NCBI GenBank assembly: GCA_963921425.1
Contig: OY992836.1
Coordinates: forward strand, 6,339,825 to 6,403,824
Direction of reading: 5' to 3'
Origin: Dryas octopetala
Lineage: Eukaryota > Streptophyta > Magnoliopsida > Rosales > Rosaceae
DNA: 64,000 bases
Position numbers and translations under genes: made by a program. Each line of letters begins with the position of its first letter. Position 1 is the stretch's first letter. The notes under the pieces are model-generated. The model made no database searches, was not told where the DNA came from, and was given only the letters and a program-made list of their open reading frames with translations. Below, piece after piece: positions 48,225-60,242 of the stretch.

Positions 48225-49273
48225 GGGCTCGTTTGGTTCGTCGGACTGTACTGACTAATTTATGTTGGATAATATTAATCTATTCCGGAGAGTATTGACT
48301 GTTTATCCAGAATATTATCAGGCGTTTGGTACTGTTCCGAATAAACAGTCTAACTAAGTTATACTGTGTTTGATGCTCCATCGGATAGTAGTGAATCAAA
48401 CTATTTTTTTTAATTCTTTGATAACTTAGTGAAAATTGAAATTCATATGACACGTATTATTTTTGGCAAGAATCATATGACAAGAAATTTTTGTTTCTTT
48501 TGTTTTTGCCAAGATCTATAGGACAAGAGGACATGAACTAACTCATTTTGAAGAAAAACAAAACCCTATTTGAAGAAAAAATCATAACCTAATTCCCATA
48601 AAGATGTAATAAAATCTATTGAATAAATCTAAAAGAAAATGAAAAATAATTAAACAAGAAGAAATTGTTATGGTCAGGACCTAACAAATAAATAAATAAA
48701 CGAATATATATTAAAAAAAATAAGAAAGAAATCAGTAGGCTTATATTGATGGACTTGAACAATTTTGTATCATATATTATAGGCTGTCCTAATGATTCAA
48801 CCATGTCTTTTCATCTCATTCAAAGAGCAAAATTGCTTCCGACCCGAGAAAAAAAATTGCTCCCTTCATTAATTAGCAAAGACTCAAGGGAATTTGCTAC
48901 CATGTTGTGGTTTCTGAGAAAAGAACAGAGAATAAGCATATTGGAGAGAGTATGAGAGAGAGAGGGAGTGAGAGATGAATACCTGGAGAATAGTGAAGAG
49001 AATAACTTGTGGAGAAGATAGCAGAGAAGAACCCTAGGAAGAAGAAGATGAAAAGAGCGTCTGTTGGTTTTTATTTTCCCAAGTCTTTATAAATAAGCAT
49101 GTATTATCTAATCCTGGGTGTGTGAGTTGTATTAGTTAGTCAGGTAAGGAGAGTATTAAAAGCCCAGTCCGGTTTACATAGTCAAATAATTAAATAATAC
49201 AAGTTGACACCAAACAACTGATATGGACTATTTACTCCTATCCAGAGTCTAATACGATGTACCAAACATGCCC
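48225..49273. mobile_element. Putative PIF/hAT-like TIR element nested in the Mutator-like element
   Basis: Left end GGGCTCGTTTGGTTCGTC; right end, inverted, GGGCATGTTTGGTACATC. A second inverted pair (GTATTGACTGTTTATCC-like and its mirror) lies just inside. No target duplication was recognised, so the bounds are tentative. Confidence 0.55.
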
Positions 49274-50361
49274 AAAGGTTGATGGTTTGTTTGTTCGCCT
49301 CCTTTCATGACTCATGGAAAAGTCCAAAAAAAAATTAAAGAAGTCCCCCATGGACTCTTGAACCCGTTGTGCCTCCTTTACATCATTCATCCAACCTAAA
49401 AATTAAATCTTTCCATTCCTAACAGTATTTTCTTTGGGAAAATAGAAATTCAATGAAGGAAAAATGGAGTAATTGATTGGAAATTTGACATCTTTTATTT
49501 TCTGCTTGGATGTATTTTTGTGGGTATTCATAATCTGGGGTTGGCAAAAAAAAATATAAGAAGAAGCCCACCCATCCCTCCTTGCATCCCAAGCCCACCC
49601 GTAACCCACCTCCATCTTACTAGCCGCCAGCTCCCCTTCCCTGCCGGCATGTGTACAGTAGCAGTTTTTCGAGGAGCGCGAAACGGCGTCGTCGTCGGCC
49701 TCTGAGTCTAACAAGCTGGGGAGAGAGAAGCAGAGGTGGGCTTTGGGTTTTGGTTTGGGTCGATGAAGGTTTGGATTGATTTTTGGTTTCAGAGGGAGAG
49801 AGGTCAGAGGTTTGCCAGTGAAGATGGCGACTTTCGAGGGTTGGATTGTGGCCTGGGGGCTGCTGCCTTCTAGTAAAGATGCACCGAAGAGGATGGGAAG
49901 TAGGAATTTTTTTGTGTTAAATTTTTTTTTTAATTAATTTTAGTTTTTAATATTATAAAATATTTTTGTAATTTTTTATTATTTTTATCTCCACGTGCAC
50001 TCCACATCATTAAAAAAATCCACGTGGCACTCCATTCTGGCATTTAATGGAAAATTGGATGGAAACACTAACGTTTCATAATTTATGAAAGCTGATGGAT
50101 GCGCGTGAAATATTTTTTTTGTTTGTGGACTATCTTGACATCACCCATATAGTTCGTAGGGGTAAATTGGAACCTTATATTTTAGTTGTATCAAATATGT
50201 TGATTGATATAGTTTGACTATACCAATACGTGGAGGGAAGGGTAGGGTAGGGTAGGGTAGGGTGGGGTGGGGCTGAATTTAGTTTTTATTTATTTATTGG
50301 TATAATTTCAGTTTAGTATCCTAATTTTCTCCAATTTTCAATTTAATACCATATGTTTGAG

Positions 50362-50561
50362 TTTTTTTTTTTATGTTTTTTTTTTTTTTTTTTTTTGAAA
50401 AAGAGGCCTTAGCCAATAGATTAATGAACGGTTACATCGCAAGTGAGAGTGGGAAAATGCCACGAAGGACTATCTGCATTCCACACCACTTGGTCAATAC
50501 AATCCAAACCGTAACGGGCTAAACTATGAGCCACGTTATTACAAGTACGAGGGACATAAGC
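50362..50561 (-). mobile_element. LINE 3' end in unit C, shortened by deletion
   Basis: T run with internal TATG, then RNase H-end sequence to GGGACATAAGC, where about 400 bp present in unit B are missing and the text resumes at ACATGAGTACTC. Confidence 0.75.
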
Positions 50562-50892
50562 ACATGAGTACTCAAAATCATGGTCACGTTTCTATTGGGT
50601 CTATGGAAGAAAATCAATTTTTGAGGGGTCTGAAAAAGAAAATCATTCTCAATCTCTAATTCTTTATCATTTGATTTATTAAACGTGACATACTAAGCAG
50701 ACATAAATCAGTACACGAGCAGACATTACAGACAAGCTAACAAGCATCCTTACATACAATTAGTTGTTTTGCAGTGTACAGATTTTATATATAAACATTC
50801 AAACTTCAAAGGTGAATATAAACATATTCGTTGAGTATGGCTCTGTAAATTCAAGTTTGTGAGAGAATCCCAATTGTTTTGATTTTGAATCA

Positions 50893-52881
50893 TCAGCGAC
50901 CACCTGAGAGGAGTGAAGACTCTGAAACAAATGATGACATTGTAAAGTCATCTAAACCTTCATGGGGTGCAAACTCTAACCCACTGGCAGAGAGCCCAAG
51001 CAGTGACAACTCCGGCAGAACAATATCACCCTCCAAATACTGCACAACTTGGCGCATGCTTGGCCTAGCTGTAGGCACTGAATGTGAGCACAACAGCCCA
51101 AGCTTCAACACCAACTTCACCTCCTCATCTACAAACTCTGTGCCCATATTTGGATCTCTTGCCTCAAGAATGTCACTTCTTTTCCAACAAGAAAAAACCC
51201 AATCAACCAAAAGCACATCCTGATGTGGGCCTTGTCTCTGTATTGGTCTTCTTCCACAGGCAACTTCAAGCAAAAAGGCCCCAAAAGCAAACACATCTGT
51301 GTTGGTTGTGGCCTTGCCTGATCTTAAGTGCTCAGGTGCTAGATAGCCAAGTGTTCCAACTATGTGAGTGGTTTGAGGGTCTGTTCCATGGTCATATAGC
51401 CTTGCAAGCCCAAAATCTCCTAGCCTTGCATTCAATTCCCCATCTAGCAATACATTGCTGGCCTTCACATCTCTGTGAATCACAACTTGTTCCCATTCTT
51501 CATGGAGATAGAACAGCCCTGAAGCCACACCTCTGATGACTCTAAACCTCTGGCTCCAACTGAGAGTGACCACTGGGTTGTCATAAAGGTACTTGTCCAA
51601 GCTTCCATTAGGCATGTAGTCATAGACCAAGAGTAGCTCCCCTTTTCTTCTGCAATAGCCCAAGAGTTGTACTAAATTCCGGTGACGAAGCCGGCCAATG
51701 CTGACAATTTCTGCAACAAATTCCTTCATCCCCTGCCTTGATTCATATGAGACCCTCTTCACAGCAATCTCAATTTTGGAGGTGGATAATATGCCTCTAT
51801 AGACCTTACCAAACCCCCCAGTTCCTAAAAGCTCATTTTCCCTAAACCCTTTTGTGGCAAAGTATAGTTCTTTGTATTTAAACCTCTGAGGCCCATACTG
51901 GAGCTCCCAATCTTCAAGCACTTCAGCAAACTTCTTCTTCCTTTTTATGGCATAAACTACACCTGAAATTGCAAGCAAAACCAAACTCACAGACATCACA
52001 GGCACACCAATGGTCAAAAGTTTAGACGTTTTTTTACCTCCTATCCGAGGCAGCTTGGGAAGTTGGGAGTGTAGAAAGTCTTGAGCCTGGCCATTGATCT
52101 CAAAGCTCCAGCCCAAAACATAATGGGATGTGAGGAATGAGCCAGTGGTGGAGGAGAATCCAACATACATGGTTTTGTTGAGGATTGGGGAAAGGTCAAG
52201 ATTCAAAGACAAAAGTGGAATTTGGGGTTTGGCAAGATTGATTGGAGCCAAAGTTACATTGATTTGCTTCTGGGTACCATCATATTCCACCCAAACTTGC
52301 ATTGGTTGCCCACTGATGAGAGTTAAGTTCTTAAACCCTTCATTGTTTTTCGCATAATATCCTGCTGAGGCAGATTTCTTAGAGACTAAGCCATTAACAT
52401 CAATCCCAACATGGTTGTCATTGATGTCATTGAATTCGGGGTTGTCGATGATGTCAAGCTCCACAGCAAAAACATGATTAGTGTCATTTCCATTGTTGGT
52501 CTCATTGAAGAGGCCAAGGTACTGGCTTTGAAGAGCTCCCGGAAGCCCTCTTGTTTGAGCGATGACGAAAGCCATTCCATTGCCGCCCAGAGTTGCGTAT
52601 TCTGGGAAGATAGCGAAGACAAAAGTGGTGGAGAAGGAGAAAGCAGTGGCATTGGAATATGATGAGTTCTTGAAGGCTACTGGGTTGGGGTAGAAGGCTT
52701 GGCCCTGTTTGTGTCTTGTGTGGTCTGTAAGTTCCAAAAGACCATTGGGTGTGACTCGTGCTATGCCGTCTAGGCTAAGATTAGCAGAACCAAAACCAAT
52801 GAAGGTGAAACTCACATCTTCTTCAGCTGCTGATGCTGCTAAGCTTAGTAGTACTAGGAGTATTGCAAGCTTGAAAAACAT
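50893..52881 (-). CDS. LECRK: L-type lectin receptor kinase, copy C
   Basis: 662 aa, intronless, all kinase landmarks kept. In the lectin half it is close to copy A (about 11 differences by eye, e.g. TDHTRHKQGQ, NLGGD to TLGGN). Around the membrane and N-lobe it differs where A and B agree: GGKKTSK, YAIKRKKK, WELQYG, LSTSKIE, VSYESRQ, TLSWSQ. The activation-loop side reads GTLGYLAPEHLRSGK, shared with copy D. HSVPTARPS and EFAPHEG are its own. An hAT element sits about 220 bp upstream at the same site as in copy A. Confidence 0.95.
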   Translation of the reverse strand: MFFKLAILLVLLSLAASAAEEDVSFTFIGFGSANLSLDGIARVTPNGLLELTDHTRHKQGQAFYPNPVAFKNSSYSNATAFSFSTTFVFAIFPEYATLGGNGMAFVIAQTRGLPGALQSQYLGLFNETNNGNDTNHVFAVELDIIDNPEFNDINDNHVGIDVNGLVSKKSASAGYYAKNNEGFKNLTLISGQPMQVWVEYDGTQKQINVTLAPINLAKPQIPLLSLNLDLSPILNKTMYVGFSSTTGSFLTSHYVLGWSFEINGQAQDFLHSQLPKLPRIGGKKTSKLLTIGVPVMSVSLVLLAISGVVYAIKRKKKFAEVLEDWELQYGPQRFKYKELYFATKGFRENELLGTGGFGKVYRGILSTSKIEIAVKRVSYESRQGMKEFVAEIVSIGRLRHRNLVQLLGYCRRKGELLLVYDYMPNGSLDKYLYDNPVVTLSWSQRFRVIRGVASGLFYLHEEWEQVVIHRDVKASNVLLDGELNARLGDFGLARLYDHGTDPQTTHIVGTLGYLAPEHLRSGKATTNTDVFAFGAFLLEVACGRRPIQRQGPHQDVLLVDWVFSCWKRSDILEARDPNMGTEFVDEEVKLVLKLGLLCSHSVPTARPSMRQVVQYLEGDIVLPELSLLGLSASGLEFAPHEGLDDFTMSSFVSESSLLSGGR

Positions 52882-53099
52882 GGCTGCTCTTGATTCTCAA
52901 GCCATGAACTTTCACATATCTTTCATTTTAAGTCTAGCATATTCATCATTGAAGTCGACATTCGAGAAGAAATATTGAGCAAGTCGTCCTCTTGGACCGT
53001 CATTGTCACAATAATGAAATAATTCCAATTTGAACGAATTAGTCTAACCACACTGAGTACACCATTTGAAGCTGAATCCAGGCTGGCTTGGTATACCAC

Positions 53100-53923
53100 C
53101 AGTGCCGGTCCTGAAGGGGGGGCACTGAGTGCGACCGCCTAGGGCCCATTTTCAAGGTGAGCCCCAAATTTTTTTATATTATATATATATGTTAATATAT
53201 ATATTTAAAAATAAATTTCTACTGTAAAAAAAAAAAAAAAAAAAAAAAAAAAGCAAAGCTATAAACCGACTTGCCTACAGAGGCCCAAATGACTAAATCC
53301 AATGTCAGTAGAAAGAACTACACGGAGGCCCAATGTTAATGATCAATTAATTCAATTAATGTGATTCAGATTTCAAAAAACAAAAGTCTAGAAACTTTAA
53401 ATTTACGTCCGACCCTTTATCCTTCTCTTTTATCAAAGAAAGAAGAAGATTTACAGCGATACAGTCTTTTCGCCTTCCGTCTTAGCAATAATGCTCTTGC
53501 TTCATTAAATAATAGATTTGAACAATTGAAAATATATGAAGGTATTTTTGAGTTTTTATTTAATTTAAATAAGTTAACTGAATTTGATGACAATGAATTA
53601 AAAAACTGTTGTGTTAACTAAATTAGATAGTTGGATTTTATTAAAGCTAATGGAAAGAGTGTGATGTTGCTGCTATTTTTCTTTTGTCAATTTATCATAG
53701 CTAATTTGAAATTATTATTGATGATTTTGTTTCTAGAAATGTTAGAAGAAGACCTTTTGTTAATGAAAGTATTATAATACATTGATTCCAAATTGTCAAT
53801 TGTCAATTGTTTTACAAAAGTTCTCTTTATTATTTTTTATTTTTATTTTTTTTTTTACAACTAAAATTAAGGGCCTAATTTAGATTTTTGCCCTTAGGCC
53901 TTCCAAAATCAGGACCGGTCCTG
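53100..53923. mobile_element. hAT element upstream of kinase copy C
   Basis: Orthologous to 27128-27924. TATACCAC flanks both ends exactly (53092-53099, 53924-53931). The transposase remnant near 53490-53615 (+) is kept with a few changes. A 28-base A run near 53226 is longer than in copy A. Confidence 0.88.
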
Positions 53924-54540
53924 TATACCACAAATCTCACTTGAAGAAGGAACCCTCCCAAAACAGTACTTCAAATATAAATATGCAGGACAAATTTGTT
54001 TGACGCAAAAAGACAAAAGAGAAGAAAGTTTCCATATTTGTGTCATTGTGTGTGTGTGATTTTTTTTCTTTTAACGACTTATTCACCATATTTGTGTCAT
54101 TGTGTATGAAATACGCAGCAAGCGAACAATAGAGAGAATAACGAATTGAAGGCAAAACACAGTAGGTAGAGATATGATGTGCAACGAATACAAGTGCAAC
54201 TATTTATTTATTATTATTATTATTATCATTTTTTATTTCTTTACAAATTTGTCAAATGATTGGTGAATTATAGGATTTTTTCAGATTATCAGGATCTGAG
54301 GCCAACAATAAAAATGAAGCTAGTTATTGACTTTTTATATATATTACTTGAGTTTAGCATATAAAAAATTTATAAAGCTGTTAACGTTAAGATCTGAGGT
54401 GGTTGTCTTTTTCTTTTATGAAGAGTAATTTTATTTCGGACTCTTTTTAATCATATTGTGTTTGTACCATGTTTGTGCGCTCGTGCCGACCATAGCCCAT
54501 GTTGTCTTCCTCCCCTGTATGCAACAATTAATAATGTAAA

Positions 54541-55072
54541 GTCTTTATATTACCAATAGTCTATCTACTTTCACTCAAACATCAAATTAGTCCCTAAAAT
54601 GCATTTTTAATCAATTTCATCCCTCATCTTTGCCAATATTGAACATCAATTTGGTCCCTAGACACCCTTTGAAAATTAGCCAAAACTTGCTCGGGATACG
54701 AAAAAATTATCCGATAATTCCTATGAACTCTTCTTGACTACTACTATTTTTATATGGGGTCAAATTATCAAATTAATTTTGTAGAAAATCCAAAATTCCC
54801 AAACTAATTCCCCAAATTTTCTAGAAAATGTTAAACGTCAATTTGATAATTTGACCCCATATAAAAATAGTAGTAGTCAAGACGAATCCATAGGAATTTT
54901 CAGAGAATTTGTTCATAACCTGAGCTATATTTGACAAATTTTCAAAGTGTGTATAGGAACCAAATTGATGTTCGGTGATAAAGATGAGGGATGACATTGA
55001 GTAAAAATGCACTTTAGGGACCAAATTGATGTTTTGGTAAAAGTTGATGGACTATTTGTGATAAAAAAAACA
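54541..55072. mobile_element. Foldback Mutator-like element (unit C copy of 33030-33556)
   Basis: Inverted arms as in unit B. Flanks TAATGTAAA and TAATATAAA agree at 8 of 9 bases. Confidence 0.8.
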
Positions 55073-57217
55073 TAATATAAATGATGTACATGAACCAGGA
55101 GCCATTAGAGTCGTTTTGATCTTTGAACATCTCTTTACCACGTACACCTTATTAAGTTACCATAAATAAGGGATGATGGCAGAGAAATATGATCAAATAT
55201 CCCCAGATTGTTCCACGTCCACCAAAATACTCCTGATTTAGGTCTGCATTTTTGTCTTTAGGTGATCATTAAGTCTACTGTAAATAGCCTAGACTAGGCA
55301 AGCTTGCACAAGCACAAAACAGATCTCACGAGACAAGTAAATAGCCTAGACTAGGCCGAAGTTTTTAGCCCATCATATACGGCATGAGACGGACCAAGCA
55401 CGAGACAAGCACAAAATAAGTCTGAATTAAGCATAACTCGTTTAACATTGTTTAATAGTTCTTGAACCCAAACCAACTTATGGGGGGGAAGAGGAATCCA
55501 GCTAACTCATTATTGCAATTTCACAGTCTTTTGTCCATGGCTTAAATTACGTCTGACAATACATATGCTAAATAATTATAGGAGAGATTAAAATAAAAGG
55601 GTAAACGCCAATTCACCCACCTTATTTACTCCTTCAGCAAACGCTTTGCCGCCAGAAGTTGCGCACAATCACTCCTACACAGTTGTGGTCAACACGTGTC
55701 CCCCCCCCCCCCCCCCCCCACACGTTGACATCAGTCGCTGAAAAGTGGCCTGATTCCTATCTGAATAGTGTTGAGAGTGATTCTTATATTTATTGTATCT
55801 GTAGTGGTGCTGAGAGTAATATTGTTGTACCAAATTAAATTAGGCCTAATCTTGATTAATTGATCATTAATTTTTAATTTATAAGAAAATTATACCAATG
55901 TCATTATTTTAATAAAATCTTAAAAAAAGTCCAATTTTACATATATTTACAATAAATTATCTTGATCTAATGCACCATTTAATAAAGATTAATGCACCAA
56001 AATTGCACACACAACACACAAATTTATTTCATTTCAAAGGTTAATGAAATAAATGAGGTATTTATAGAAAAAATGTGAAAATAGCTGTTGGATTCATTGT
56101 CATAATTTTTAGATTTTTTTTTTCAAATGTTTCTGGATTTTTTCAAATTTTTTTTCGGTAGTTTAATTAATTTAAACAAATAATTAAAGAAATGATGAAT
56201 TTTGATTGGCCAAAAAACAGAAAGGAAGAATTCTGATTGGCCAAACACATGGGCCCTGCGTCAACAACAGCTATCTGACACCATTTGTCTCTCCTCTCTC
56301 TTCACGTGGGCTGGCCCGCAATGGATAGGAATCAGAATCAGTGATGTTCATATATGGACATCACTAATTAGTATTTGGCCAAATAAGAATCACTCTCTCC
56401 TGCATACTGTGAGTATTTATTTTTATTTTTTAGTCCAATAAATTGGAATCAGAATCAAAATCAAGGCCTCACTGTGGATGGCCTTAGGATCAGTTTCAGA
56501 TTGTTGTGTGGTGAGAAAAAGCTGTTTCTATTTGTTATGCGGTGAGAAAAAGCTGCTGTGAGGTAAAACAGCTGGGTGTTTGGTAAACTGTGTTTTTAAA
56601 AGTGCTGTGAGTGTTAAAAGCAGCATTAGAGTGTTTGGTAAAATTTGATGTAGAAGTGTTGTGCCTATGTATAATGACCAAAATGGACATGATGTTGTGA
56701 CTATGTAAATTTTTTTTTTTTGTGAACTCTTCCTTTCCTCTCCTATGTTGCACCCCCACCCCCTTTTCTTTCTTTATCTTTTTTCTTCCTTTCCTGATTT
56801 TCATTCTTGTTGTTTAGGTATGATGTATTGTTTGGAGTACTTTTTGAATTTAGTAACTATTATTCATGTTTTCCTTTCCATTTGTATGAATTACAGTATT
56901 ATGTAGTTGCAGTAGTGGTATACATGCTTAATAGCTTACTTTAATTCACTTCTAGTTGTTTTTGTTTTTTATGGATTCATTTGCTATGTTTTTGTTTAGG
57001 TTATAGGAATGGTTATGTAGTTGTAGTTGTGTTATACATGCTTAATAAGTTTTTTTAATTCACTTGTAGTTGCTTTTGTTGTTCAGAAATTGATTCGATC
57101 ATTTACTCTCTTTTTCTAAGGTTATAGGAATGGAAGGGTTGAAGTTTGGTCGATGCTCGTATGGTGAAGATGGTGTTATGCTTGGCTTGTTGTTGCCTTT
57201 ATATCGGATCCAAGTTC
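55073..57217. other. Intergenic DNA at the end of unit C
   Basis: Pairs with 33557-36443 minus the MITE at 34597. Holds a 20-base C run at 55700-55719. No gene seen. Confidence 0.6.
55700..55719. repeat. Poly-C tract, 20 bases
   Basis: Unit B has only CCCATCCCCC at this place (near 34344). Confidence 0.9.
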
Positions 57218-57274
57218 CCGTATAGGATTCCAAATTCCCGTATAGGATCTTGTCTCAATAAACTTCCTATATAG

Positions 57275-57472
57275 TAAGGGCAAAGCTACATGTGGGCTTG
57301 AGGTGGCCAGGCCTCCCCAACCCACATGTAGCTTTATGCATTTTTTAGAAACATTTAAAAACTATTTTTTCGTATTGCTTAAAAATTTTGGAAAATATTT
57401 GTATAATGGTTCCTTAATATTTACATTTGAATTCTTGGCCCTCCAGAAAAATGATTTCTAGCTCCGCCCTTA
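57275..57472. mobile_element. hAT-type MITE, unit D copy of 20674-20871
   Basis: TAAGGGCAAAGCTA left end and TAGCTCCGCCCTTA right end. Confidence 0.75.
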
Positions 57473-57843
57473 CTATATATGCTTGGCATAAGAGATTCTC
57501 GTATAGATTTTCATCCGGACCAAGTGTGGATTATCTGAGTGTGAATATGTGAATCCCTGTAATTGGAGTACTAAATGGTTTTTTGTGGTCCCATATGTTG
57601 CTTTTGACGTGGGCAACGATTTTTCTTTTAAAATGTAACAAGGGCCACTCGACCACCCATCTGGGTGATTGATTGGTCAATCTTTGTTGCATTTAGAACA
57701 ATAACCGCTGTTACTTCGCTTGAAGGCATAACACACAAGAAGCCAACATTTTGCCGTTGCCCACGTGAAGAGCAGCGGGTGGGGCCCGCGAATATTCAAA
57801 TGGTATCTTCAGTACCATTCCATTTTCGATACCATTTTTAGTG

Positions 57844-58015
57844 TAGAGGTGACAATTCGTGTTCATTGGTCATGTTTGTGTCGTTTCATTTTGTGTTCAT
57901 GTTTAGTGTGTCATGTCATAATGGGGATCATGTTAAGAAATGGTTAATGCTAACAAGCTAACTTCATATCGGGCACGTGTTGTGTTATCATGTCGTGGCA
58001 AAATTGCCACCTCTA
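57844..58015. mobile_element. hAT-type MITE, unit D copy of 21239-21420
   Basis: TAGAGGTGAC / GCCACCTCTA ends. The left flank has mutated to TTTTAGTG; the right flank is now ATTTACTA. Confidence 0.75.
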
Positions 58016-58170
58016 ATTTACTACAACTTTTTGTATTGTACCAAATTTGCTACCTCAATTTTCTCCTAGTTGGTATTGAAAATAGATTCTCCAATTCAGA
58101 TATGCTCAGATAATTGTTTTTGCTCTAAATAGAGTTTAATTATTTGTTGTTATGTTTGGAAACATAATAG

Positions 58171-58452
58171 TTAATGAATGTGTTTCGGAAAAATTACCAT
58201 CTTCTGCTTGGAATCTTCAATCCAGAGGGTTGGCTTGAGATCATGTATCTTAAATCATTTATTTGAATGGTATTATTAATTCTTTTTATGTGCTTAATTG
58301 AGATATATTTTTGACTTTCGAATTGCAGAGGTTTTTTTTTTTTTTTTCCAGAATTCGGTTACAATAGATATGTTGATGAAACCATGAGGATGGGGAGGTA
58401 TGATAAAGGCAACATCTTCATATTAGAGAGATCACAAGAAAATTCGTTTTAA
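58171..58452 (+). pseudogene. Orphan fibrillin exons 6 and 7 in unit D
   Basis: 58171-58244 and 58378-58452 match exons 6 and 7, with the GT donor and AG acceptor still in place and the reading frame open to the same stop. Upstream exons are absent, so it cannot encode the protein. One change alters GRDDKG to GRYDKG. Confidence 0.88.
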
Positions 58453-59962
58453 GCATCAAGGCTCAGCTCATCATTATAAACTTTCGGGTTCAAGATCATT
58501 TTTGGAGGGTGCATTCATTATTGATGTAATACTATCACTAATGTATCAGTAGACAATTTTTGTAACCCTCGTACGTAGGCATAAGAGCACAGCTCAATAA
58601 TCAAGGTGAAAAGCAAATAATATGTTCTTCAAACTCTTAAAAGTACATTAAAAGTATGTTCCAATCATATACCTTAAGGGGTGAATAGGTTAAAATACAA
58701 TTCTTTGGTTCAATTTAATCTACGCACCCAAACTCAAAACCTTTTAAGGTAGGTGCCTACAAATGATAATTGATAACAAGAATGCTACAAGTTGCTTAGC
58801 ATATGAAACAGATCTACTAATCCACCTAATGGCCAACAAATTAAATATACGAGCTCTCAAGATTATATTCAATTTGATATGCATTATTCAGAAAGTAAAT
58901 CTCAATATACATTTCATCAACCAAATTAGACATATATATGTGAATTACAATTAGCACATATACAAATATATATATCGTTTATTCCATTCAACAAATGTGT
59001 CAAGCACATATTCACAACATATAATGTGCGCCCCTAAATCTTTTTTAGAATTTATTTTAAAGTCATTTGATTTTTTTTTTTTGGTGATTTTTGAGAATTT
59101 ATTTGAATTTATTATATTTTTGGTGAATTGTTTTAAACTATTGTTAATTTACGAAATTTATTTGAAAATATTAGAAACACTAGGAATTTACTTGAAAATT
59201 GATGGAAGAAAAATTGTGAATTTGAAGTCATAAATAAATACTACTGATTGAGATGAGTCAATAGGATTTTTGAACATTTTTCAGAGCTAGGGAGTATTTT
59301 GGTGAATTTTGTGACATTGTACGTTAGAGTTTACATAGACACATCGAACCAACGAGAAGGGACCATATATAGATGTGCAGCGATGTCAAAAATTTCCACG
59401 TGCTGACGATTGTCTCTTAATAGGACGCGATAAAAAAGATGACATGTCACCCTAGCCAGTAGGGGTACTGCCAGTTGGGGTGCTATGGTTGGCTTGTTCC
59501 CAAATCACGTGCCATGCTGCATATCCTGATTGGTCAGCTTCGTATGGCATGTCACATGTTTCTGTGAAATAGCTCTAAATGGTCCATTTTTGTGCTCTCT
59601 AACTCGTTTTATTCAGCACAAGTCTGCTAGATTTCCTCGTTGACCGGATTTGCCCAAAAGCTACCGGCGAAAACCTGAGACTTGAAAACCTATATTAGAA
59701 GTTTCAAAAGGCGCATGCTACACCCTAATTATTAAACCCGAAATTTATACCCTAAAAAGTCTCTGTTACATTTCTTTTCTACTAATATGTCGTTTTAGAC
59801 ATTTTATTCCTACAAGTTTTTGGGTTGTTAATTATATTTTAGTTTTACCAAATATGTGGATTGATATATTTTGACTATACCAATACGTGGTGGGAAGGGT
59901 GGGCTGAATCTAGTTTTTATTTATTTATTGGGATAATTTCAATTTTTCATTTAATACCTTTG
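58453..59962. other. Duplicated spacer of unit D
   Basis: Uninterrupted version of the spacer. Keeps the CAGCG empty copia site at 59378-59382. No gene seen. Confidence 0.6.
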
Positions 59963-60242
59963 TTTTTTTTTTTTTTTTTTTTTTTTTGAGAAAAGAGGCC
60001 TTAGCCAAATAGATTAATATATGAACGGTTACATCGCGAGTGAGAGCAGGAAGAAGCCATGAAGGACTATCTTCAATCCACACCGTAACGGGCTAAACCA
60101 TGAGCCACGTTATAATTACAAGTACGAATGACATAAGCAATTGAGAAAGAAGACAAGAGAGCAATCAAATTCCGAATTGCAGACAGAAAGATTCCATGCA
60201 TGCTAAAATGGTCACTAGCTTGTATCACAAACCACTCGCACC

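Larger units (their letters stand above)
46353..50174. mobile_element. Mutator-like element, 3.8 kb, 9-bp target duplication
   Basis: Inverted arms of about 240 bp: left 46353-46592, right about 49935-50174, sharing AATTTACCCCTAC, GATGGA..CA, GGAGTGCCACGTGGAT and the run to ATAATATTAAAAACTA. TTATATTTT flanks both ends (46344-46352, 50175-50183); units A and B have the site once. The core is GC-rich (47740-47900, 49560-49880) and does not show a transposase. Holds two further insertions. Confidence 0.88.
36444..57217. repeat. Segmental duplication unit C
   Basis: Same layout as unit A from fibrillin intron 5 onward. Swollen by insertions: hAT-like 37578-38685, copia 39702-45910, Mutator-like 46353-50174. 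Kinase copy C is at 50893-52881. Confidence 0.85.
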
